A DNA stretch of 64,000 bases from assembly GCA_949825065.1 (NCBI GenBank), contig OX463848.1, positions 31,249,502 to 31,313,501 on the forward strand, in the 5' to 3' direction. This document shows, piece after piece, positions 55,491-64,000 of this stretch (position 1 is the first letter of the stretch; each line of letters begins with the position of its first letter). The stretch comes from Odontocerum albicorne (lineage: Eukaryota > Arthropoda > Insecta > Trichoptera > Odontoceridae). The notes beneath the pieces are model-generated. The model made no database searches. It worked only from the letters and a program-made list of their open reading frames with translations, and was not told the origin of the DNA. Both the position numbers and the translations under genes were made by a program.

Positions 55491-56984
55491 TTATGTCTCT
55501 TGTACAATCTACTTCTAAGACTGTAACTCATCTTCATTTTTCTCTTACACTACCATGTCAACAGCATACAGCACATACGAGTACGTATTCCCATTCGACT
55601 TTTTATGCTGCCAATTGACCTCTGTAGTTTCTTCTCACTTGAATTTATGTAACCTTTTAACATAAAATGATTAACCAATATATTGTAATACTACGATGGT
55701 TTTGGTTTTAAACAACAGTAATCTGTCGTTTGCGTGCAATATGCACACTAGAATACAGCCAGCCCTGATTCAGAGTGGCAGGGTAGTTTGTTAAAATAAT
55801 ATTGTACAACCTTGGACACTTTTCATCTCTTATCTAGGTTCAGACACGCGATAAACGGATGGGGTGAATATGTCACAGTAACAAGAATAGTGGCCGGGGT
55901 AGATAATGCCCATGGCGGACAGGGGTGGCATTTGTCACACGGGGTTTGAAAGAGGGTTGTTTTCAGCTGCCTGCAAGAACGAATGGTACAATTCAATACA
56001 GCAAAAAGTATGATTGATTAAAATGTCGGCGGGTAGTTGTAATAGCGTTTCTTGTACCGTTGTGGTTATAAAGGGTACTCTTGAAATTGAATTTCAAAAA
56101 AAAAATTACATTCAATCTAACAAACACATTTTCCGTTCAATAATTCCATAGGGATTCTTTAAAATGTCTCCATTCAGGTTAATATGCTGTTCGTAACATC
56201 ACGTTCAGATTTCCTTAATATTTTAAAAGAGGACTTGAAGGTATAGAATTGGTCACATCATTACCAAAGATTATTAAAGAAGGCTAGAGGATGTAGTGAT
56301 GGAATAAAGAAGCAACTGTTTTAGTTATATTTCATATCATTGTACTCAAGTGAACTTTGAGTAAATAACACATCCAGAAGTTTAAAGAATTCAAAATGCA
56401 GTATAATAAAGCATAGAGAAACATACTCGGATTGTCAAGAAATTGTAGTGCTTCACAGATGTTTGCTCAGGTTGTCGACCAGGTTTTGATGCACTTCTGA
56501 GGCATCACGTATGGAGAATAGATAAGCATATAATGCTAATTGACAACTCATTGATTAGAATTATTGCTAGTTAATAATTCATGCGGCGCCACTGGAGAAT
56601 GCGATTAGAAAGTAAAAAAAGATATTATTGTCATAAAAAAGGAAATAATCTAAGCAGATAACATTTGTATTTATTTCGAGAGATTTTAAAATTTGTGTAA
56701 TTAAAAAAAATAACCTTTTTTATTAAGATTATTTTATATACAAGGACAAGTATAATACGAGTACTTAACTATTTAACATATTGCACATGCATTTTGTTAT
56801 GGCTTTTGTCGCATTGCATACTTAATGGAATCAAAGATTATTATTATTATAATTAGATCATTTAGTCCCATGATACCCTTCAATAAATCCCAATTGTCAA
56901 TGTGGACATATTGAAGACAAGATTCTTTGTTCGGAAGACAACTTTAATAGTCGGCCTCATTAATGACGCCTTTGGGCAGGAATA
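55491..56984. other. unassigned region
   Basis: The block 55730-55985 is less AT-rich ('GTGGCCGGGGTAGATAATGC') and has no repeat relatives in this window. No long frame is present in it. The rest is AT-rich. Confidence 0.4.
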
Positions 56985-57240
56985 GAAAAAATAAACAAAA
57001 ATCCTGCGGGTAGGAAGGAAAAACACTGGAGTTAGCACGGAGCTTGCAATTCGTCAAGACACGTTTTGGCTACACCGCACGAGACATAGTCGTAGGTAAT
57101 ATTTGTACATATCTAGTGCATGCGGGTATTTGTATTAGATGGACTGGGATCCTTTTTTTTAATAAGTATTATTTTAAACCCGGACTCCCCGAGTGGAAAT
57201 CAAACCTTTAGTTTTAGGCTCCAGAAGTTGTCATCTTCTT
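56985..57240 (-). mobile_element. SINE-2, minus strand
   Basis: 'ACACTGGAGTTAGCACGGAG', 'GCAATTCGTCAAGACACG' and 'TGTACATATCTAGTGCATGC' form the body. 'GAGTGGAAATCAAACCTTTA' and 'AGGCTCCAGAAGTTGTC' form a decayed tRNA-like head on the minus strand. Confidence 0.55.
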
Positions 57241-58094
57241 AATATAACACCGGTTGATGTACTTATATAAACGTTCGATTCGTCGAATATATTGCGGGTG
57301 ATAAAACGTTGCAGCTCTTGGCTAGCCGCCGGCAGTCTTAATATGTCACCCAACCCCCTTCAGCGCTTTAGCCGATACGTAGAGGTTATAAGCTGTTTTG
57401 TCTTGATGAATTTGTCACAAAATTATTTAATAGTGGATGCGAAAGTTCTTACCGTTTTACAGATACTTATTTGCAAATTATTTAAATGGTTGTTTTTTTT
57501 GTTTTGAAGTATATTTTTTTGTAGTTGCTCAAAAGCATTTGCTTCTTTGTTAACCATGTTGCTTTTTTGTTAACCATGTTTTGCAACTGCTATCGGATTA
57601 TTTTATTTTATTATTTATTATTATGTTATTTATTTTATTATTTTATAATAATTTTATAATCTCGAAACTTTGATAATAATGATATCCGCAAAATTTGCAT
57701 AGACGTATTAACATAGAAGTTTTGGTCAAGTTAATTAAAAAAATATGCTGAAATAAATTTAAAACAAAAAAGGTTCCTGAGATATTTATGTTATATGTAG
57801 AACAGAGGGTGATTATCCAAAATATCGAACTTTTGAAGGCCAATTTGTCATTTAGCAAGTTTAGTTCTAGGAATTTATCCTCAGAAGACGTTAACTCTGG
57901 GAAATAAGTCAAAACAACCCTTGATAAGTACAACGGTAAAATGGACAAAACTGAATTGCAATTCATTACAGTTAGTAACTGATAATTCTTTGTTTTATTT
58001 CAATTTTGAATAGTAACTATCTCCATTAAGGTTGAAAAGACCAATCATTAGTCAATTTAAAAACTATCACCTAAGATGTGCGAATATTATTGTT
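57241..58094. other. unassigned DNA
   Basis: Frames 57292-57507 (plus) and 57643-57966 (minus, 107 codons) show no domain. A direct repeat 'TTTTTGTTAACCATGTT' occurs near 57544-57580. Confidence 0.4.
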
Positions 58095-58265
58095 GACTAC
58101 CGACCCTTGATGTTAGAATGCTTGTCTTCCACCCTGGGGTTTCGGGTTTGATTCCCGATAATTCCAAAGATGTTTTCTTCATAACACTCCTTTTAGTTTA
58201 TTTCTGGTTAGTTGAAAGAAATGGTCAAATGGTTATTAGTCAACCAGATTGTATTGTATGCAACA
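58095..58265 (+). mobile_element. SINE-1, plus strand
   Basis: The head has 'CTTGATGTTAGAATGCTTGT' and the B-box-like 'GGGTTTGATTCCCGATA'. The body 'TTTCTGGTTAGTTGAAAGA' and 'CAGATTGTATTGTATGCAAC' matches the SINE-1 consensus. Confidence 0.65.
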
Positions 58266-58419
58266 AAACTGTAATTTAATGCTATACCTATATGTTATAT
58301 CTCAAAATATATAACGCTGTTGAGTAATATCTGTTATTCGGAGGGCTTATTTCAATGTGATTTTTTCCTATTAATATTAAGTGAAAACAATGCAATACCC
58401 ATTTTTTTATGACGATTTA

Positions 58420-58650
58420 CGTAGCCTAGTTGGTAGTAAACTTGACTTCAGCCCGAGGGTTTCGGGTATCATTAGCGATGGTGCCAAAAAAAAAAAGATT
58501 AAAAAAATCATAGTCTAGTAAATAGATTTGTCTCATTACAATACTCATGCGCTATAGATTTGTACGAGTGTTGTTGCTTCTTCACATATGGGATAGTATT
58601 GCCAACACATGCGATGACGAACTTCCATGCATACTCTAGTGTTTCTAAGC
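58420..58650 (+). mobile_element. SINE-2, plus strand
   Basis: The head reads 'TACGTAGCCTAGTTGGTAGT' (A box) and 'GAGGGTTTCGGGTATCATT' (B-box region). The family-2 body follows in sense orientation: 'ACGAGTGTTGTTGCTTCTTC', 'ATTGCCAACACATGCGATGA' and 'CTCTAGTG'. This copy shows that head and family-2 body belong to one unit. Confidence 0.6.
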
Positions 58651-58981
58651 TCAAAAGCTTAATTAATGGGGTCGAAGATAATTTTGTTCTTCAATATATT
58701 TAAATTGCTAGCTCGGATGTGCTTGTTTTTTTCAACAAATGTGAACCGATTTAATACCTGTTTTCCTCACATTGGTACGATAAAAATTATCTTCTTCCTC
58801 GCTTACATTAAAAACAATGAATTCCGAAAACTTGCAAATCACTGTTCTATTATAAAATATCCCTATGAAAGATTTTTTTAATTAATGAAAAATCATTTAA
58901 AGGCATAAAATTAATAAGATAGAATGAGGTCACTTGTAAGATTGTATAACCAAAGATATGAAAGCCTAGATCAATAATTGG

Positions 58982-59053
58982 AAGATCCTGTCACAGGATA
59001 GCAGATAATAGTCGTAAGATCCTGGCACAGGATAGCAGATAATAAGGAAAGTT
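58982..59053. repeat. 36-bp direct duplication
   Basis: 'AGATCCTGTCACAGGATAGC' plus 'AGATAATAG' occurs twice in tandem with one base change. Each unit contains an ATCCTG/CAGGAT inverted motif. Confidence 0.8.
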
Positions 59054-60204
59054 CATAGAGCGTGATGTGGAGTCATTTTCATTAATTTTTAAGTCCTCCT
59101 TATTAATTAATTGATACAGGACATGAAAAATATGAACCTTTTTAAGAAAGCAATTTAACTTGTACAAGGATGGTTTGTACCGATGACAGAAGGGAAGAAA
59201 GAAAATATTAATTGAGTAATTAGAAATATTCAGTTCCTTAATTAATGGAGAATAAATTAATTAAAGGCAGGCTTCTGAAGCATCATCTGTTGCCTGACTA
59301 GTCCACCTACCGTGTTAGCAGGGAGGACCAAGATCTGAGTAAATGTGATGGAATGCAAGTAACCTGAATAAGTGGATATGTACGTGCTAAATAATCAATA
59401 TTAAAATAATTAGTTGTAAGAATAGTTATCTATTTATGAGTAGTATGTAGGTGTTAACTATTTCTAAGAAATAACATTTTAAGATTATTAAAAATAAAAT
59501 GACATTTAGGTGATTCAAATTAAGTTAGTTCAATATAGTTAGTTATAATATATAAATTAAATTAGATATTAATTTTAATGTCTTCGGCAAATGTTTGTTT
59601 TATAGATTACTTTAATAAATAAAAATGAATAAAAAACTTATTAAACACTCGAACACACCTAAAATGCCCCATTCAAGTTTAAACAACACTTAATGCTTCA
59701 TTTAGCACAACGAAAGTGCTTCATAGAATTTTTGAGAAATTTAATAAAGAGATTTTTAAAACGAAGAGAAATCTGTTCAAATATTTTTCATTGACTGAAA
59801 CAACAAGAAAAAAAAATTAAAAAAACAAAACTTCAAAATTATTGGAAAGAATTATGCATTTAAATAAATAATTCTTATTTGTGGAACAGTCCTGGTCCGA
59901 GAACCATTGTTTGAGAAGATCTGTTTTTGAACATGTTCAAAAAATATTAATTGACATGAATCTGTGTTTCATCATCCTTTTATATTTATCCTATTAAATA
60001 CTTGAGTGAAAGTAAGTTCAAATCTTACAATCTTTGTCACTTCTAATGTAACAAAATTTCTATGTTGTTTTACAAAAGAAAAATGTATTCTATTTTGATA
60101 CTTTTTTTATATTGTACGAAAGAAGGAAACCTGTAATGTACAATTGATTGATTTTTAACAAATAAAATGGAGTAGTAAAACGATTACAATCATATATATG
60201 GTAC
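59054..60204. other. unassigned AT-rich DNA
   Basis: No gene or repeat family was recognised. Confidence 0.4.
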
Positions 60205-60511
60205 ATAAATACCATCATGCCATTTCCTTGTCGGGGTAGGCAGAGAAATGTGCTGAAATCTTAGCGTGATATAAATCTTTCGCCAGTGTCACAATAGTAA
60301 AATCTTTACACCTTTGATTACAACTCCTTCGATATCTCTGCATTTTTACGTTTTTCTCTTGAAATCATTCGCTTGATCCAATCACATTTAACTTGGTCTC
60401 CCTAACCATGTTTCCACTCAAATTTACGCTGTATATTTGTTTTGTTAGTTTTTATTCATTCATTTGTTCTACATGCCCAATCCATATCAGCGTTTTTTAA
60501 ATTTTACTTAA
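60205..60511 (-). mobile_element. RTE-like fragment, part 1 (interrupted)
   Basis: It has 'AAATACCATCATGCCATTTC', 'CGGGGTAGGCAGAG' and the LDQVND complement. The copy is split at a TTAA by the element 60512-61188 and resumes at 61193. Confidence 0.7.
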
Positions 60512-61188
60512 GGGGGTATTTCACTCTAGAAATTTTGCATATTTTTAAAGTTTAGATCTTTAAAAATATGTTCTCAAAAGGAAATTTTAAAATTCTTAAT
60601 ATTTACCAAGTTATAATTATAAATGAGTCAGCAATTACGCTACATCGGTATGACTCGGACAATAATCTCAAAACTTTAAACGTGTTTTTCTCGAAACTAC
60701 TTTTTTCTACCTGGTCGACATAAAATCTCAAATTTTATCCAACCGATTGCATTCAAACTGTGTATAAAACTTTATTAAATGTTTTTATATCGTTCCTACC
60801 TATTTAATACTATTTGTAAAAACAAAATATTTGAAAAAAGGGTAAAAAGTTGAATTTTTTTTAGACAGCCGCCATTTTACGATTTTTTTTCTCTTTGATA
60901 CCAACTATAACGACATTATTTTTTATTAAGAAACTGTGTATGATTTTTGTTTCAGATTTACGAAAGGGCTTTAATCATGTCGAGCAGCTCACCCCCTTTT
61001 TTTACGACAAGATTCATATAACAGCTGAGAACATCTGGAATAAAAAAAAAATTTCAAAAACATTTCTGTTCATTCTTAAATCATCAATAAACAAACTGAA
61101 ATAAAATGAACAAGAAAAATGTTTTTAGCTTTTTTCTATAAAGTATGAAAAAACGCCCGAAATTCACGCCTCTAGAGTGAATACCTCC
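60512..61188. mobile_element. TTAA-flanked (piggyBac-like) non-autonomous element, 677 bp
   Basis: The ends GGGGGTATTTCACTCTAGA and (other strand) GGAGGTATTCACTCTAGAGG are inverted repeats. TTAA lies on both sides (60508-60511 and 61189-61192). The host RTE-like sequence reads 'CTTACTTAATACAT' when the element and one TTAA are removed, as in other copies. TTAA duplication is the mark of the piggyBac superfamily. The 69-codon frame inside (60895-61104) shows no transposase motif. Confidence 0.88.
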
Positions 61189-61192
61189 TTAA

Positions 61193-61350
61193 TACATTAG
61201 TTTTAAGTTCGTATTCATCCCTAATTACATAATTCAATATTTTTGAATATACCACCCTCTATATTCTGCTCAGTACACACACGCTTAATTCGGCTCCTTT
61301 CAGTATTTTTCCATGTCCAAGTTTCTCTTCCATACATTACATTTGGTACT
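61193..61350 (-). mobile_element. RTE-like fragment, part 2
   Basis: 'TACATTAGTTTTAAGTTCGT' and 'TTCATCCCTAATTACATAAT' continue the complement of the RTE-like coding tail, ending near 'CATGTCCAAGTTTCTC' and 'CCATACATTACA'. Confidence 0.65.
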
Positions 61351-61456
61351 TTATTTTGTTTTGTAAATTACCACTATTCTTTGTTTTATTATTGATCGGT
61401 ATAATGAGTTTTTAAATAAAGAAAATCATTTAACACAAGAATGATTTGTTATAACA

Positions 61457-61736
61457 AAAGGAATTGATGTGTTGTTTATAGTTAAGGCATTAACGTTGTG
61501 GAGGTTTAAAGTCATTGTAATTTATTTTTAACAAACACTGTTTATTCCACTTTTTTTATGACGGTATAACCCTACCGGTTTCAAGGCTTTCACCTCATCT
61601 TCAGGGGAGCGTAAACAAGACTTGTTTACGCTCCCCTGAAGATGGGGTGAAAGCCTTGAAACCGGTAGGGTTATACCGTCATAAAAAAAGTGGAATAAAC
61701 AGTGTTTGTTAAAAATAAATTACAAAGGAATTGATG
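61457..61736 (+). mobile_element. hairpin-family element, copy 3, near-perfect
   Basis: The lead 'TTATAGTTAAGGCATTAACG' (from about 61477) is followed by arms 61515-61619 and 61621-61725. These are reverse complements over 105 bases with one mismatch that I can see, around a single central base. The direct repeat AAAGGAATTGATG (61457-61469 and 61724-61736) brackets the element as a 13-bp target duplication. There is no open frame of note. This is the best-preserved copy of the family. Confidence 0.85.
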
Positions 61737-61766
61737 ATTCTGTACACGCAATTTTAGGTAAGTTCA

Positions 61767-61938
61767 ATTCCTTCATGTGTTATATTAACCCTAGACTCCT
61801 TCAACATATCTGAGCACATCGAACAGCGTGGCTGGTAGAAACCATTATCTTCATTCCTTCATGTGTTATATTAACCCTAGACTCCTTCAACATATCTGAG
61901 CACATCGAACAGCGTGGCTGGTAGAAACCATTATCTTC
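61767..61938. repeat. 86-bp direct duplication at the start of a SINE-2 body
   Basis: The unit beginning 'ATTCCTTCATGTGTTATATT' and containing 'CACATCGAACAGCGTGGCTG' occurs twice in tandem with no visible difference. It leads into the SINE-2 body. Confidence 0.9.
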
Positions 61939-62012
61939 ATTCCGAGTTATATAGTTTCTGGATTCAGAAACACTAGAATAGGAATATAACTCGTAGTTTG
62001 TCATCGCACGTG
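61939..62012 (-). mobile_element. SINE-2 body fragment, minus strand
   Basis: 'CACTAGAATAGGAATATAAC' and 'TCGTAGTTTGTCATCGCACG' match the family-2 body. Its downstream part is expanded into the 64-bp array that follows. Confidence 0.6.
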
Positions 62013-62332
62013 TTAGTTATACTATTGCACGTGAACAGACAGCAGCACTTGCACACGTGCGAGTATTATTATCAAATTAGTTATACTATTGCACGTGAAC
62101 AGACAGCAGCACTTGCACACGTGCGAGTATTATTATCAAATTAGTTATACTATTGCACGTGAACAGACAGCAGCACTTGCACACGTGCGAGTATTATTAT
62201 CAAATTAGTTATACTATTGCACGTGAACAGACAGCAGCACTTGCACACGTGCGAGTATTATTATCAAATTAGTTATACTATTGCACGTGAACAGACAGCA
62301 GCACTTGCACACGTGCGAGTATTATTATCAAA
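62013..62332. repeat. 64-bp tandem array, five identical copies
   Basis: The unit 'TTAGTTATACTATTGCACGT' through 'GAGTATTATTATCAAA' repeats five times with no difference by eye. It derives from the SINE-2 body. Each unit carries two CACGTG hexamers, so the array holds ten. Confidence 0.97.
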
Positions 62333-62340
62333 GGAACTCT

Positions 62341-62745
62341 TAGCAAACTGGAAACTCTTTCATTATTTTTTGGGTACCATAAAGAATCGGGTTCAAAGAG
62401 AGTTGGAATGGATCTTTCAAGTGTCCATACATATTTCTCATCCTGTGTAACTTAATGTTTGGCAAACTTTAGGAATAGTTGGTTGCTAGATGTATACAAT
62501 GGAAGTATTGATGATGTCCTGTGGGCCAGGAGGAAGTTCGCTAACATATTAATTTAGAAAACTTATTACGATAACCATAGTAATTAACAATTTCACACTG
62601 CACTATTATAATGATTTAGTATTTTTCTTTGTAAGCTATTTTTTACAATCCGAATATATTGTTAAATAACTTACAATACTTCTTTCATTCTAATCTATCA
62701 AGTGTTGAAATATACATACAAATATCTTGCGGAATAAATATATTA
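62341..62745. other. unassigned DNA
   Basis: No repeat or coding signal was recognised. Confidence 0.4.
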
Positions 62746-62749
62746 TAAT

Positions 62750-63432
62750 AGTAGCTGTACCCGGCCACGCGTTGCTGTGGCTCAGTCTGGTTAAATGGAA
62801 GAGAAAGAAAAGAGAAAACACACGTTTCTAATATGCTTAATTTCACAATGCTTGTGGGTATACAATATTTTGATGTCTGTCAGCCACTCTCAGTCTGTCA
62901 CGTTCATTTTCTTGAGAACGAAGCAGATCTGAACCTGCAGAACGCGATCTATATAAAAAATATACTTTTGATATTCCTACTGACCTCTTTCAGCCACTAT
63001 CGGCCTATCGCGTACATTCTGTTGAGAACGAAGCAGTTCTGAAGCTGCAGGATGCGATCGCCGTGCTTGCAACTGTGCATCCTCAAGTCTGGCTACACGT
63101 CGTTCTACTGCTTCCTCGATATTTTGATGAACTAAAGCAGATCGATTGCACTGAAAAAGAAGAAAGTTATAGCAAAAACACATAAAATTGTGAAACATTA
63201 AAAAAGGAACTGAATAATATTGTTAAGTTCGTAGACTTCTTTGTTCTTGGCGGCAAGAATAGCTCGTTCACCCAGCCAATCGTGATTCTTATAATTGATT
63301 TGAATATAGGGAAATACTTTTTCAATTCTTCTTTTGACGTCATATCAACCGGCACATTTCCGTTCCCAATTTTCAGCAATTGATGTGAGAATATCTCATC
63401 TGATCGATCGTTTTGCAGCTGGATACACGTTT
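62750..63432 (-). mobile_element. Helitron 3' end with helicase debris, minus strand
   Basis: On the minus strand the segment carries Helitron helicase coding debris, a stop codon, then a terminal region with the short hairpin at 62765-62780 (CCACGCGTTGCTGTGG). About ten bases of GC-rich sequence follow (GGGTACAGCTAC on the minus strand). A hairpin shortly before a CTRR end is the known Helitron 3' signature. The last bases here read CTAC rather than CTAG, so the terminus is mutated. The 5' part of the element is not in view. Confidence 0.7.
62843..63432 (-). pseudogene. Helitron Rep/helicase C-terminal remnant, frameshifted and deleted
   Basis: The minus strand from 63432 reads QMRYSHQLLKIGNGNVPVDM, typical of the Pif1-type helicase of Helitrons. 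After a frame change near 63310 it continues INYKNHDWLGERAILAAKN. A second piece (63060 down to 62977) holds arginine-rich EEAVERRVARLEDAQLQARR, and a repeat-like AASELLRSQQN / AGSDLLRSQEN pair. The last codons are RHQNIVYPQAL and a stop at 62843-62845, matching the usual N(I/V)VYPQAL C-terminus. The middle of the helicase is missing. Confidence 0.7.
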
Positions 63433-64000
63433 GTCAAATATTTGTCAAATAGGAGTATTGTTAAGGAAATGCAGAGATAATTGGAACTAATTAAATGTTA
63501 AGAAAAGAGAGAGATTATTGGAATAAATTAAATGTTAAGGAAATACATTGCAAACTACGCACGAATTTGATTTGGATGTGACGTGTTGCACGCGTCATCA
63601 ATGAACACGTGAAACTTTTAATAATTCAAATGTATAAAACATACACAGATACATACCATGAATTCAAATGAAAATCAATTGATACAGTTTAAATTCACTG
63701 CTGTACTGAAAAATAATAAAAAAACAGCTTAAAAACACCGGATCAAAAGCGCGCACAGCCATTACTACGACGCCAAAATACAAAATGGCAGATAAAAACT
63801 TAGTATACTTCTACGTCTAAGCAGGTGGCGCTATTTTTCAATAAACGTTTTTGAAAATTTAATATTTAAATATTTCATATTTATTATTAAATATTTAATA
63901 TTTAATTATTTAATATTCAAAATCAAAATGGAACTGTCAAAATTTCAAAGCCATCCGTGAAAAACTTTCGGAGATTTTTAATTAACGAATATATACATTT
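63433..64000. other. unassigned DNA
   Basis: A loosely repeated 'AATTAAATGTTAAG' lies near 63489-63541. The end of the window has many ATATTTAA-type motifs. No gene was recognised. Confidence 0.4.

Noticed and set aside
61515..61725. Direct call as a Foldback (FB/Galileo) transposon
   Set aside because: FB-type elements have inverted ends on both sides and 7-9 bp duplications. Here the lead is one-sided and duplications vary up to 13 bp.

Overview
This is AT-rich eukaryotic DNA, almost certainly from an arthropod and most likely an insect. I infer this from the mix of mariner elements, hAT, pogo-type, TTAA-target and Helitron DNA transposons, RTE-like and RNase H-tailed non-LTR retrotransposons, and tRNA-derived SINEs. 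The order cannot be fixed from the sequence. I found no convincing host protein-coding gene, rRNA, CRISPR array or virus. The window reads as intergenic or deep intronic DNA built from nested, decayed transposons and many tandem arrays. Nearly all long open frames are transposon coding debris or read-through of tandem repeats.

Layout. 0-8.7 kb: a mariner 5' fragment, two RTE-like tails in opposite orientation, a palindromic 222-bp MITE with TA target duplication (5262-5483), a decayed minisatellite and an 860-bp hAT-type element (6343-7202). 8.7-11.2 kb: a three-level nest, with an RNase H-type non-LTR 3' end split by an RTE-like fragment that is itself split by a nearly intact 1286-bp mariner (9141-10426). 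11.6-19.4 kb: a 40-bp minisatellite framed by inverted ends, an inverted RTE pair, a long (TA)n tract, a 57/60-bp minisatellite with a higher-order repeat, a second RNase H-type 3' end and a SINE. 19.8-34.8 kb: RTE-like tails, a second mariner 5' fragment, a head-to-head RTE palindrome, two hairpin elements of a recurring family, SINE bodies and a mariner pseudogene. 35-45.3 kb: tandem DNA dominated by a visibly identical 60-bp array (38604-39268), then a hAT element with transposase remnant (42878-43414). 45.4-64 kb: a pogo-like element containing a LINE 3' end (45481-46327), more RTE-like and SINE copies, a 677-bp TTAA element inside an RTE copy, an almost perfect 211-bp palindrome (61515-61725), a SINE body with a 64-bp five-fold array, and the 3' end of a Helitron.

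The best candidate for something undescribed is the hairpin family at 27.7, 33.0, 53.3 and 61.5 kb. Each copy has a conserved one-sided lead of about 45 bp followed by a long inverted repeat, and direct repeats of different length (8, 12 and 13 bp) flank three copies. Variable-length target duplications suggest a retroposition-like mechanism rather than a fixed-cut transposase. The nested insertions give a relative age order: RNase H-type LINE, then RTE-like, then mariner; and RTE-like, then the TTAA element.
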